Assembly (NCBI GenBank): GCA_045130235.1
Contig: JBGUPJ010000025.1
Span: forward strand, 1 to 64,000
From: UBA1756 sp045130235
GTDB lineage: Bacteria > Bacteroidota > Bacteroidia > Bacteroidales > WCHB1-69
Length of the DNA stretch: 64,000 nt
Direction of reading: 5' to 3'
Every line of letters begins with the position of its first letter. The first letter of the stretch is position 1. This document shows positions 7,755-16,122 of this stretch, in pieces. The notes under the pieces were generated by a model, which did no database searches, was not told where the DNA came from, and saw only the letters and a list, made by a program, of their open reading frames with translations. A program made the position numbers and the translations under genes.

Positions 7755-8552
7755 ATGTACGGTGTTGCTAACTTATCGGTTCTGAACCTGCGGGCTGAAC
7801 CCTCGCACCGTTCCGAATTGGTGTCGCAGATGCTCTTCGGCGACGCTTACTCCGTTGTGGAGGAAACTCCCGACTGGCTCAAGGTGCGCACCTGCGACTG
7901 CGGCTACGAGGGGTGGATCAGCCGCCGCCAGCATAACCCGCTGCATGAGAAGGATGTGGAGGACTACCTCGCTGCCGACAAGTATGTGGTGAAGGATTTG
8001 TTGTTGATAATCAATACTTTTGAGAAAAATATCAGCTTCCCAATCTTTATCGGTTCCTCCTTCCCGTATCCCAAAGATGGCATACTGATACTGGGCAATT
8101 CTATCTTTATGGTGAATCTTCCGGAAGAGAAGCCAGTTCCTGCGTCTCAGGGACTTTCACCCCTGCAGGTAAAGCTCATGCAGTTTGCCGCAGCCTTCCT
8201 GAATGCGCCCTACCTGTGGGGCGGGCGCACACCGGCCGGCATCGACTGCTCTGGCTTTTCTCAGCTGGCCTATAAAAGTGTCGGCATCGCCCTCCCGCGC
8301 GATGCCTCGCAACAGGTGGAAGGCGGCATGCCCGTTGATTTTGTGGAGGAAGCCCAGATCGGCGACCTCGCCTTCTTCGGTTCCACCGCCGAATCGGAAA
8401 CCATTACCCATGTCGGCATCGTGTGCGGCCAAAACCAGATCATCCATTCCAGCGGCAAGGTGCGTATCGACACCCTCGACTCCACCGGCATCTTCTGCAA
8501 TGAAGAGGGCCGTTATACCCATTTTCTGCGAATCATCAAAAGAGTAATGTAG
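7755..8552 (+). CDS. NlpC/P60 peptidase with SH3b domain, YkfC-like
   Basis: A 265-residue C40 cysteine peptidase. An N-terminal SH3b domain (NLSVLNLRAEPSHRSELVSQ) precedes the catalytic domain, which shows the nucleophile in IDCSGFSQLAYK and the general-base histidine in THVGIV. There is no signal peptide, which fits cytosolic gamma-D-glutamyl-diamino-acid endopeptidases such as YkfC that recycle wall peptides. It starts 9 bp after the DUF3127 stop and is followed within 2 bp by the acetyltransferase gene, so it lies in a plus-strand operon. Confidence 0.87.
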   Translation: MYGVANLSVLNLRAEPSHRSELVSQMLFGDAYSVVEETPDWLKVRTCDCGYEGWISRRQHNPLHEKDVEDYLAADKYVVKDLLLIINTFEKNISFPIFIGSSFPYPKDGILILGNSIFMVNLPEEKPVPASQGLSPLQVKLMQFAAAFLNAPYLWGGRTPAGIDCSGFSQLAYKSVGIALPRDASQQVEGGMPVDFVEEAQIGDLAFFGSTAESETITHVGIVCGQNQIIHSSGKVRIDTLDSTGIFCNEEGRYTHFLRIIKRVM

Positions 8553-8554
8553 CC

Positions 8555-9070
8555 ATGGTGGGAAAGAATGTGTTTTTGCGAGCGCTTGAGCCTGAAGACC
8601 TTCCGGTGATGTATACGTGGGAGAACGACCGCGACAACTGGATGGTGAGCAATACTACCGCGCCGTTTTCGAGACACATTCTGGAGAAGTTTATCGAGAC
8701 CTCGTCGCAGGACATCTATGCCAACCGCCAGCTGCGGCTGATGGTGGGAGAGGTGTCCACTGGCGATACGGTCGGGGCGGTGGATGTGTTTGATGTAGAT
8801 CCCGACCACCAACGTGCCGCTTTGGGCATTCTCATCGCGCCCGAATATCGTCGTCGTGGCTACGGACTGGAGAGCATCCTGCTGGCTAAGGAGTATCTGT
8901 TGAAGGATGTGCGGCTGCACCAGATTTACTGCCAAGTCATGGCCGACAACGAGGCCAGCGTGCGGCTGTTTCAGCGCGCGGGTTTCACCGAGTGCGGACG
9001 GTTGCGCGAGTGGATGCGTACCCGTGACGGCTTTGTGGATATGTGGGTGATGCAGTGTTTGAATGAGTAA
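8555..9070 (+). CDS. GNAT family N-acetyltransferase (RimJ/RimL-like)
   Basis: A 171-residue acetyl-CoA-dependent N-acetyltransferase. It opens with VFLRALEPEDLPVMYTWEND, carries the acetyl-CoA-binding segment APEYRRRGYGLES and ends with the 'NEASVRLFQRAGFTECG' element typical of the RimJ/RimL and SpeG branch. Substrate could be a protein N-terminus or a polyamine. It starts 2 bp after the NlpC/P60 stop, so translation is probably coupled. Confidence 0.85.
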   Translation: MVGKNVFLRALEPEDLPVMYTWENDRDNWMVSNTTAPFSRHILEKFIETSSQDIYANRQLRLMVGEVSTGDTVGAVDVFDVDPDHQRAALGILIAPEYRRRGYGLESILLAKEYLLKDVRLHQIYCQVMADNEASVRLFQRAGFTECGRLREWMRTRDGFVDMWVMQCLNE

Positions 9071-9091
9071 AAAATTGTAAATTAATATATT

Positions 9092-9349
9092 ATGAAAGAC
9101 AATTTGAAATTGGTAACCGTAGCAGTGGTGGACTTTAGTTCACAGGCCGAGGTCATCCGTACCATTTTGGAGGATGCCGGAATTAGCTGCTACATCAAGG
9201 ACAACACGGTAGGAAATTTCATGTCGGTGCTCACCGGCGGCATCAAAATTCAGGTGGAGTCGGCCGATGAGGAGGCCGCCCGTCGCTTCCTTGCCGAGAA
9301 CCAGGGCGTGGACGAAGCCGAACTGGAGCGGCAGTCACAAGAACAATAA
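9092..9349 (+). CDS. DUF2007 domain protein
   Basis: An 85-residue protein of the DUF2007 family (sometimes labelled putative signal-transducing protein). The pattern 'FSSQAEVIRTILEDAGISCYIKDN' and the following 'IKIQVESADEEAARRFL' are characteristic. The domain has a ferredoxin-like fold and no known activity. It lies 21 bp after the acetyltransferase and 13 bp before tsaC. Confidence 0.85.
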   Translation: MKDNLKLVTVAVVDFSSQAEVIRTILEDAGISCYIKDNTVGNFMSVLTGGIKIQVESADEEAARRFLAENQGVDEAELERQSQEQ

Positions 9350-9362
9350 AATTTTTACGACC

Positions 9363-9926
9363 ATGGAAGAAGAGATTAAACGATGTGTGGACCTTTTGCT
9401 GGAGGGCAAAGTGATTCTGTACCCCACCGACACGGTGTGGGGCATCGGCTGCGACGCGACCAACGAGGCTGCAGTGCGCCGGATTTTCGAGATCAAGGAA
9501 CGGCAGGAGAGCAAGAGCATGCTGGTGCTGCTCGACAAGGCCGACAAGCTGCCGCTGTATGTCAGGAATATCCCGCTGATTGCGTGGGACTTACTGCAGA
9601 TGGTGGAACGTCCCACCACCTTCGTTTATCCTTATGCCTTTAACTTGCCCGACATCATGATTCCGTCGGATGGCACCCTTGCCATACGGGTGGTACACGA
9701 CTGTTTCTGCCGCAAGCTCATCAAGGCGCTCAACCGGCCGCTGGTCTCCACCTCCGCCAACATCTCCGGACAGCACGCGCCCGCCGTGTTCTCCGAAATC
9801 TCGCCCGTTATCCGCGAGCGCGTCGATTATGTTGTGCCGGAGACCTACGCCGATTCCACCGACTTCAAGCCCTCCCGTATGATCAAATTCGTGGACGACT
9901 ACAACTTCACCGTCATCCGCGAATAG
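9363..9926 (+). CDS. tsaC: L-threonylcarbamoyladenylate synthase
   Basis: A 187-residue Sua5/YciO/YrdC/YwlC-family enzyme that makes threonylcarbamoyl-AMP from threonine, bicarbonate and ATP for the t6A37 modification of ANN-decoding tRNAs. Family motifs are visible: VILYPTDTVWGIGCDA, 'IKERQESKSMLVLL' and PLVSTSANISG. It is the short TsaC/YrdC form lacking the extra Sua5 domain. The ATG at 9363 is used because the longer frame from 9267 overlaps DUF2007. Confidence 0.92.
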   Translation: MEEEIKRCVDLLLEGKVILYPTDTVWGIGCDATNEAAVRRIFEIKERQESKSMLVLLDKADKLPLYVRNIPLIAWDLLQMVERPTTFVYPYAFNLPDIMIPSDGTLAIRVVHDCFCRKLIKALNRPLVSTSANISGQHAPAVFSEISPVIRERVDYVVPETYADSTDFKPSRMIKFVDDYNFTVIRE

Positions 9927-10000
9927 AAGGGCACGAAAATCTGACATTCATGTACTAAAATCGTCGTTCGTGCGTTAGTATTACACTAAATATTACACGC

Positions 10001-11551
10001 ATGAGTACGAAAATTCTTTGGGCTGACGATGAAATCGACCTTCTGAAGCCCCACATCATTTTTCTGAAAAACAAAGGTTACGAAGTGATTCCCGCTGTCA
10101 GTGGCAACGAGGCCATTGATATTATTGATAAAGAGACGGTTGATATCGTTTTTTTGGATGAGAACATGCCCGGTTTGAGCGGCATTGAGACGCTGAAGCA
10201 TCTCAAGTCGGTGCGGCCGCAAATCCCCGTGGTGATGATTACCAAGAGCGAGGAGGAGCACATCATGGAGGATGCCATCGGCGCCGACATCGCCGACTAC
10301 CTCATCAAGCCGGTGAATCCCAACCAGATTTTGCTGTGCCTGAAGAAGAACATCGATAGGGGAGAAATCCTTACTGAGAAAAACACGCAGGGCTATCAGC
10401 AGGCGTTCCGCGACATTGCGATGAAAATTTCCGACAGCAGCACTTGTGCCGAGTGGGAGTTGGTTTACAGAGAGTTGGTGAAATGGGAACTCGACCTCGA
10501 ACGGATTGAAGATGCTGGCGTGGGCGAGATTTTGGCCGACCAGAAACTGGAGGCCAACAGCCGTTTCTCGCACTTTGTGGCCAAAAACTATGAGGCTTGG
10601 ATTAACGGGCGCGGCAGCGAGAAACCGCTTTTTTCGCATACTATTTTAAAAGAAAAACTCTTCCCCGACCTGGAGGAGGGAAAAACGGCCTTCCTTTTTG
10701 TGATCGACAACCTGCGTTACGACCAGTGGCGTTCCATCCTTCCCATGATTCATCCCTACTATCATGTGGACGATGAAACCCTCTTTTACAGCATTTTACC
10801 CACCGCCACGCACTATGCCCGCAACGCTATGTTCGCGGGGCTGATGCCGTCGGAAATTGCGAAAAAGTACCCGCAGTACTGGCTCAACGAGAACGACGAG
10901 GGCAACAAAAACCAGTTTGAGCAGCCCCTGTTGGAGGAACACCTGAAGCGTTTTGGCAAAAATTCGAAAATCTCTTACTCCAAAATTCTCAATATGGACT
11001 TTGGACGGAAGGTGCTCGACAATTTCCATGGTATGTTGCGCAATCCGCTTAACGTGGTGGTTTTCAACTTTGTGGATATGCTGTCGCACGCCCGCACCGA
11101 CGTGGATTTGATTCGTGAACTGGCTAACGATGAGAAGTCGTACCGCCATGTCACGGCCACTTGGTTCGCCAACTCCGTGATGTTGGAAATGGTGAAATTC
11201 TTGTCGGAGAAGAAAGTGCCCATCTACATTACCACCGACCACGGCACCGTCAAGATCGAGCGGCCGGTGAAGATTGTGGGCGACCGCAACACCAACAGCA
11301 ATCTCCGTTACAAGGTAGGCCGCAACCTCGACTGTAGTTCGAAAGATATTTTTGAGGTGAAATCGCCAGAGAAGATTTTTCTGCCGAAAGAAAATCTCAC
11401 CTCCTCGTTTGTGTTCGCCACGGGCAATTCGTTCTTGGCATACCCCAACAACTACTCCTATTATGTCAATTATTATAAGGATACCTTCCAACATGGTGGC
11501 ATCTCATTGGAGGAGATGATGATTCCATTCGTCAAACTTCTGCCTAAATAG
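10001..11551 (+). CDS. porX: PorX, response regulator with PglZ domain
   Basis: A 516-residue regulator of the type IX secretion system. Residues 1-120 are a receiver domain with acidic pocket ADDE and phospho-acceptor Asp53 (VFLDENMPG). Residues about 200-510 are a PglZ domain of the alkaline-phosphatase superfamily, with 'FLFVIDNLRYDQWRSI', the candidate nucleophile region TATHYARNAMFAG and the metal-binding TTDHGTVKIERP. In Porphyromonas, PorX works with the histidine kinase PorY and the sigma factor SigP; published work on PorX describes a zinc-dependent phosphodiesterase activity on oligonucleotides. It stands alone after tsaC; no porY or secretion-channel genes are nearby. Its presence implies type IX secretion in this organism. 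Confidence 0.92.
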   Translation: MSTKILWADDEIDLLKPHIIFLKNKGYEVIPAVSGNEAIDIIDKETVDIVFLDENMPGLSGIETLKHLKSVRPQIPVVMITKSEEEHIMEDAIGADIADYLIKPVNPNQILLCLKKNIDRGEILTEKNTQGYQQAFRDIAMKISDSSTCAEWELVYRELVKWELDLERIEDAGVGEILADQKLEANSRFSHFVAKNYEAWINGRGSEKPLFSHTILKEKLFPDLEEGKTAFLFVIDNLRYDQWRSILPMIHPYYHVDDETLFYSILPTATHYARNAMFAGLMPSEIAKKYPQYWLNENDEGNKNQFEQPLLEEHLKRFGKNSKISYSKILNMDFGRKVLDNFHGMLRNPLNVVVFNFVDMLSHARTDVDLIRELANDEKSYRHVTATWFANSVMLEMVKFLSEKKVPIYITTDHGTVKIERPVKIVGDRNTNSNLRYKVGRNLDCSSKDIFEVKSPEKIFLPKENLTSSFVFATGNSFLAYPNNYSYYVNYYKDTFQHGGISLEEMMIPFVKLLPK

Positions 11552-11611
11552 TATTATAAATAATTGATAATTAAAAAGATATAATGTTGAATGATTTTTA
11601 TCTACAAAATG

Positions 11612-11641
11612 TTGTAGGTAAAGAAAAATGTTGTATTTTTG
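11612..11641 (+). promoter_or_regulatory. Promoter of tRNA-Val
   Basis: TTG at 11612-11614 and TATTTTTG at 11634-11641, spaced 19 bp: a full Bacteroidota -33/-7 pair, 20 bp upstream of the tRNA. Confidence 0.75.
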
Positions 11642-11660
11642 CAGCCTCATTGAATGAGAC

Positions 11661-11738
11661 GGGAGCATAGCTCAGCTGGTTCAGAGCACCTGCCTTACAA
11701 GCAGGGGGTCACAAGTTCGAATCTTGTTGTTCCCACCA
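11661..11738 (+). tRNA. tRNA-Val (TAC)
   Basis: Cloverleaf with acceptor GGGAGCA / TGTTCCC, D-arm GCTC...GAGC, anticodon loop CTTACAA (anticodon TAC), T-loop TTCGAAT and an encoded CCA at 11736-11738. Confidence 0.95.
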
Positions 11739-11746
11739 AGAAAATC

Positions 11747-11780
11747 AAGGGTTTGTAGCATTTGTTACAAACCCTTTTTT
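11747..11780 (+). terminator. Terminator after tRNA-Val
   Basis: Inverted repeat AAGGGTTTGTA / TACAAACCCTT followed by a T run. It lies between convergent units and may also serve the SDR gene. Confidence 0.8.
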
Positions 11781-11810
11781 ATTGGTAAAGATTGTTTCGA
11801 CAGTATTGAA

Positions 11811-12614
11811 TTACACTGGTTTTATCTTCCTCGCTAACCGAGCGCAAAGTCCGGGGAAGAACCGTTTGATGTACACCATGATGAGCTCTTTGCCGCCGAC
11901 CAGCACCTCGCGTCTGTTCCGGTCGATGGCTCGTACAATCTTTCTGGCTGCCGCCTCAGAGCTGATGCCGTTGGCTTGACCGGGGTCCATCACGCCGCGG
12001 CGTTGCCCGTTCCGGTCGAGCGAATTCAGCGAGATGTCGGTGCGCACGCGCCCTGGACATACGAGGGTGGTGTGGATGCCTTTGGCAGTGTATTCGGCCT
12101 GCAAGGTTTCGAAAAATCCGTATAGCGCATGCTTCGACGAGCTGTAGGCGCACCGCAACGGAAATCCGAAACATCCTGCGATAGAGGTGGTGGCAGCGAT
12201 ATTGCCGCCGCCATTCTCCAGCATCAGCGGCAGAATGGTCTTGGTCATCTCCACCGGTGCGTAGAAGTTGATATCCATGATTTTGTGGAACACCTCCATG
12301 GAGGTCTCCTCCACATTGGTGCGTTGGCTCACACCCGCATTGCAGAACATAATGTCGATGCCGCCGTATTGCTGCCATGCTTGCAGAGAGAGCGCTTGAA
12401 TACCTGCTAACTGCTCAAGGTCGTAGGGGAGAAGGGTGACCTCGGCACCCAGCGAGCGGCATTGGTCGGCCACGGGCTCCAACTTCTGCAGTGATGACGA
12501 GGTGAGAATCAGCTGGGCTTTCCGTGCTGCGTAAAGATAGGCACACGCCTCACCCATGCCTGAGGAAGCACCCGTAATCCAAACTCTCAACGGGGTGTAT
12601 TTTCCTTTTTTCAT
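11811..12614 (-). CDS. SDR family NAD(P)-dependent oxidoreductase
   Basis: A 267-residue short-chain dehydrogenase. The cofactor motif is 'VWITGASSGMGEACAYLYA' (TGxxxGxG), the NAG segment appears as FCNAGVS, and the catalytic Tyr-Lys pair is in YSSSKHALYGF. The downstream 'VCPGRVRTDIS' matches the classical SDR pattern. Ends with a basic stretch (FFPGLCARLARKIK). Substrate is unknown. Co-directional with the VOC gene, whose stop lies 10 bp downstream-to-upstream of this start, so the two form an operon. Confidence 0.88.
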   Translation of the reverse strand: MKKGKYTPLRVWITGASSGMGEACAYLYAARKAQLILTSSSLQKLEPVADQCRSLGAEVTLLPYDLEQLAGIQALSLQAWQQYGGIDIMFCNAGVSQRTNVEETSMEVFHKIMDINFYAPVEMTKTILPLMLENGGGNIAATTSIAGCFGFPLRCAYSSSKHALYGFFETLQAEYTAKGIHTTLVCPGRVRTDISLNSLDRNGQRRGVMDPGQANGISSEAAARKIVRAIDRNRREVLVGGKELIMVYIKRFFPGLCARLARKIKPV

Positions 12615-12624
12615 TTTGAATGAA

Positions 12625-13704
12625 TTATCGTTTGCTGGGCTTCTGCCTCGACACCCATCCCATCATGCGGAATAAAAATTTGGGCAACTGCTTTGAACGG
12701 TCGCGCTTGCGCAGGTCGATGTACCAGCCGAGTTTCTTGACCACAGGGATGCGGTGCGTCTCCACAAACTCAATCAGCGTGCCGTCGGGGTCCTCGATAT
12801 AGGTGAAATGGCCGGAGGCGTCTCCCATGTCGAATACCTCGCCGTCGGGACAGCTGTCCACTGTGAAGGGGTGGCCTTTCTCTTTGCAGAACTCGCCAAG
12901 TGCCTTCATGTTGGAGATGTCGTAACAAATCTGGATGAAGCCGGGGTCGCCCCAGTAGCGACCTTCGTAAATTTTGCGCGGGGTGCGGTCAAGAGCCTGT
13001 ACCAGCTCGATGGTGCCTTTGGTCATCAGGGCGCTGAAGGCACCTTGGGGTGGCGTGCTGTCTTTCAACAGCACGCGGCGGTACTGCTGGTCGCTGCCGG
13101 GCATGAGACTCCAGTCGTCAAACTTGCCAGTCTGGTCATAAACCACCGTGTCGTAGCCGAGCACCTCGCGGTAGAAACGGATGGAGGCCTCCATGTCGCT
13201 CACGCCAACCAAAGCGCCGACCATGCCGCCAGTGAGGCAGTGCTGCTCGATGAAAATGTCGGGCTGCTGCACCACTTGGAACGTATTGCCATACAGGTCG
13301 TTGACATAAAAGCAGGGCGTTCCGTCGGGCAGGGCGGACACGGGACCGCATTGGGGCCATTTTGCGCTAAGTTGCTGGTAGAAGGCCTGCACGTCGCGGC
13401 ATTTGAGCTTTGCGGCGAAGACACCGCGGTCGCCTATGGCGGCGGGCTGTGCGGCGGGCACAGGCTTGCGCTCGCTGTACTGCCAGATCTCGAAGCCGCC
13501 ACCGCCCTGTAGGTTCACCGCAATGCAGGCATGACGCTTCTGCGGCTGATTGCCGGTGTAAGGCAGCATCCGTTCCGCCACGGTGTCATCCTCCAAAATC
13601 CGAATGTCGACGCCAAACATCTCAATGAACCAGTCCCATGATTTTCTAAAATTTTCAGTTCCAACTCCAATTTGTTGAATACCAGATATTAAGAAATTTT
13701 CCAT
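12625..13704 (-). CDS. Two-domain VOC family protein
   Basis: A 359-residue protein with two vicinal-oxygen-chelate modules (glyoxalase / extradiol dioxygenase fold). The first begins 'ISGIQQIGVGTENFRKSWDW', the second around residue 160 with 'MVGALVGVSDMEASIRFYRE' and ends 'YIEDPDGTLIEFVE', a standard VOC terminal strand with a candidate metal-binding Glu. Domain duplication is common in lyases and dioxygenases of this group, so the reaction cannot be named. The C-terminal 45 residues are basic. First gene of the SDR operon. Confidence 0.85.
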   Translation of the reverse strand: MENFLISGIQQIGVGTENFRKSWDWFIEMFGVDIRILEDDTVAERMLPYTGNQPQKRHACIAVNLQGGGGFEIWQYSERKPVPAAQPAAIGDRGVFAAKLKCRDVQAFYQQLSAKWPQCGPVSALPDGTPCFYVNDLYGNTFQVVQQPDIFIEQHCLTGGMVGALVGVSDMEASIRFYREVLGYDTVVYDQTGKFDDWSLMPGSDQQYRRVLLKDSTPPQGAFSALMTKGTIELVQALDRTPRKIYEGRYWGDPGFIQICYDISNMKALGEFCKEKGHPFTVDSCPDGEVFDMGDASGHFTYIEDPDGTLIEFVETHRIPVVKKLGWYIDLRKRDRSKQLPKFLFRMMGWVSRQKPSKR

Positions 13705-13733
13705 TCGATGTGATTATTATTGAAATTCATTTG

Positions 13734-13741
13734 CAAAAATA
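13734..13741 (-). promoter_or_regulatory. Promoter -7 box for VOC-SDR operon
   Basis: TATTTTTG on the minus strand, 29 bp upstream of the start at 13704. Confidence 0.6.
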
Positions 13742-13788
13742 CAAAATATTAAAATGAAGGACAATATAAAAAGGATGGGATTTTTTTT

Positions 13789-13796
13789 TAATTTTG
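13789..13796 (+). promoter_or_regulatory. Promoter -7 box for CapA gene
   Basis: TAATTTTG, 41 bp upstream of the ATG at 13838; it supports that start over the ATG at 13754, which would lie upstream of the promoter. Confidence 0.6.
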
Positions 13797-13837
13797 CCCA
13801 ATCAATTATAGTCATACAATATATCTTAATTGAGGTG

Positions 13838-14950
13838 ATGAAACGGCTGTTGATTCTGTTATATGGAATTGGAACTTTAGTGTGTCTTTGGGGGTGCAGA
13901 CATTCTTCTGATGAAGATAATAAGCTGAAAGACACCCTGAATGCTGCAAGTACTGAGGATACTCTTACCGACACATTGTTCTATATCGTGGGTGTCGGTG
14001 ATGTGCTGCCGGGACTCAACTACCCGGAGCATGCTCCCCGTTACCCCTCTGACGATGGTGCGCACCTTTTCGACAGCGTGCGCGACATCCTGCAGCGTGC
14101 CGATGTGGCCTTCTGCAATCTCGAAACCGTGCTGCTCGACACGGGCGGTACTCCTAAGAAGGCGCCTGCATCGGGGTGGCCTTGCTACTGGTTCCGAACA
14201 CCAGAAAGATATGTCTCCCACCTCATCGATGCCGGTTACGACCTCGTTAGCGTGGCCAACAACCACCAGATTGATTTCGGTTGGGAAGGGAGATTGAATA
14301 CACTACATGTACTTGATTCTGTGGGGCTTGCATGCGCTGGTGCACCGAGTCACCGGTCCGCCATCATTGAGCGTAACGGTGTGAAGTACGGCTTTTGTGC
14401 CTTCTCGACGAATCAGGGTTGTGTGAGCATGACTGATTTGGACGGGGTGAAAGAGATTATTGAGGACCTGAAATCTCAATGTGATATTGTAATTGTTTCG
14501 ATGCACGCTGGTAATGAGGGAGTGAACTACCGCCATGTGCCTTTCAAGAGCGAGTTCGGACTTCCGGAGCCGCTCGGCAATGTGCATCAGTTCGCCCATT
14601 TTTGCGTAGATGCCGGTGCTGATGTCTTCTTTGGCCATGGTCCGCATGTGACACGCGCCTTGGAGCTCTATAAGGATCGGCTTATCGCTTACAGTCTCGG
14701 CAATTTCTGCACGCCATACGGCATGAACCTTGGCGGATCGTGTGGGGTAGCCCCGCTCCTTGAAGTGTGTGTGAACCGTTCTGGCAACTTTGTTTCTGCA
14801 CAGATTCACCCTGTGGTGCAGTCGTGGGGCAAGGGGCCTCGTATCGATCCGCAGCGACGGGTTATTCGTGAAATTCAGGAACTTACCGAGGCCGATTTTC
14901 CCGACACGCCTTTGAAAATTGCCGATGACGGCACTGTCACGAAAAAGTAG
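13838..14950 (+). CDS. CapA family lipoprotein
   Basis: A 370-residue protein of the CapA / PGA_cap family, a calcineurin-like phosphoesterase fold linked to poly-gamma-glutamate capsule synthesis in Bacillus. It has a lipoprotein signal (MKRLLILLYGIGTLVCLWGC) with Cys at the expected position. Family motifs: VGVGDVLPG, 'ADVAFCNLETVL', 'VSVANNHQIDFG' and 'GADVFFGHGPHVTRALE'. It is followed after 2 bp by an ATP-grasp protein gene, so the pair is probably translated together. Poly-gamma-glutamate synthesis itself needs CapB and CapC, which are absent here. Confidence 0.88.
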   Translation: MKRLLILLYGIGTLVCLWGCRHSSDEDNKLKDTLNAASTEDTLTDTLFYIVGVGDVLPGLNYPEHAPRYPSDDGAHLFDSVRDILQRADVAFCNLETVLLDTGGTPKKAPASGWPCYWFRTPERYVSHLIDAGYDLVSVANNHQIDFGWEGRLNTLHVLDSVGLACAGAPSHRSAIIERNGVKYGFCAFSTNQGCVSMTDLDGVKEIIEDLKSQCDIVIVSMHAGNEGVNYRHVPFKSEFGLPEPLGNVHQFAHFCVDAGADVFFGHGPHVTRALELYKDRLIAYSLGNFCTPYGMNLGGSCGVAPLLEVCVNRSGNFVSAQIHPVVQSWGKGPRIDPQRRVIREIQELTEADFPDTPLKIADDGTVTKK

Positions 14951-14952
14951 CC

Positions 14953-16122
14953 ATGTCGCAGCTCTGCATCTTCAATCCCGACCACGACCTCGCGCTGGCG
15001 CACGGCAGTACCCATTATGTGTCGCCCACCTCTGCGGTGAAATTTGCCGCCGATGCCGCCTTGTTGCCTCTGTGGCTGGCCGATGATGCGATGGTGTGCA
15101 CTGCGCTACCCCCATTGCCCGCCTCCTTTATTGAGACGGCTTATTGCTGTGGATTGCAGGTGCAAATTACCGATTCGTGGCACGAGGCCGCTGGGTGCGA
15201 CCGCATCCTGCCATGGGGTTGGAACCACAATCTGGCCCGCCACCTCCAGAAACAGGGCATTCCTACCGCACTGATGCCTACTGATCAGCAGCTGGAAAAG
15301 ATACGCGAGCTCTCCCACCGCCGTCTCTCCCGTCAGGCGATGCAGTTCCTGCAAGAGCGACTTCCCGACACCGCCGAGCGGCCGCTGCCCGCCACCGAAC
15401 TTACCACCATTGAGGAGGTGGAGCACTTTGTGGCCCAGCACGGCGAGGTGGTGCTGAAGATGCCTTGGTCGGGCAGCGGCCGCGGACTCCGCCTCATCAA
15501 AGGAACGATGACGACCCACCAGCGGGGCTGGGCGGCACATTCTATCCGTAAGTATGGTTGCGTGATGGGAGAATTGTACTATATTGTTGTTCAGGATTTT
15601 GCGATTGAATTTGACCTGTCCCAATCTCCCTCTTTCTGTGGCTATTCCCTGTTCACCACCCGCCATGGGGTGTATCAGGAAAATCTGTTGCTCTCGGATG
15701 CGATGATGGTGGAGCGACTCTCAGCGTATGTGAAACTTCCTATTATCCACGCGGTTAGAGATTCGTTGGAGGAGTTTCTCGCCCTCAATGTTGCACCCTA
15801 TTACCAAGGTGTTGTGGGAGTGGATATGTTTGTATATCAGAAAGATGGAGAATATTTCCTGCATCCAGCTGTGGAGCTGAACCTCCGGCTGACGATGGGG
15901 TGGGCGGCCCACCAGTTTTACAGTCGCTATGTGCGAGAGGGGAGCGTAGGGCGATGGAGGCTTCGCTACCTGCCGGATGAAAATGCTCTGTTAGAGGAAG
16001 ATGCAGCACTTCGTAGCCGTTACCCGCTGCGGGTGGAGCAGGGTAGGGTAGTGGCCGGCTATCTCTCGCTTACTCCCGTCTATGCCGACACGGAGTATGC
16101 GGTTCAATGTTGGTTAACGTAA
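14953..16122 (+). CDS. ATP-grasp-like protein, unknown substrate
   Basis: A 389-residue cytoplasmic protein that begins QLCIFNPDHDLALAHG. It shows ATP-grasp hallmarks: 'EVVLKMPWSGSGRGLRLIKG' (nucleotide-binding lysine and glycine loop) and, near residue 300, PAVELNLRLTMG, the Mg-binding E-x-N-x-R pattern. ATP-grasp enzymes join a carboxylate to an amine or thiol through an acyl phosphate. Substrate is unknown. The 2-bp spacing to the CapA gene suggests a shared task at the envelope. Its last 9 bp overlap the convergent gene at 16114. Confidence 0.68.
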   Translation: MSQLCIFNPDHDLALAHGSTHYVSPTSAVKFAADAALLPLWLADDAMVCTALPPLPASFIETAYCCGLQVQITDSWHEAAGCDRILPWGWNHNLARHLQKQGIPTALMPTDQQLEKIRELSHRRLSRQAMQFLQERLPDTAERPLPATELTTIEEVEHFVAQHGEVVLKMPWSGSGRGLRLIKGTMTTHQRGWAAHSIRKYGCVMGELYYIVVQDFAIEFDLSQSPSFCGYSLFTTRHGVYQENLLLSDAMMVERLSAYVKLPIIHAVRDSLEEFLALNVAPYYQGVVGVDMFVYQKDGEYFLHPAVELNLRLTMGWAAHQFYSRYVREGSVGRWRLRYLPDENALLEEDAALRSRYPLRVEQGRVVAGYLSLTPVYADTEYAVQCWLT

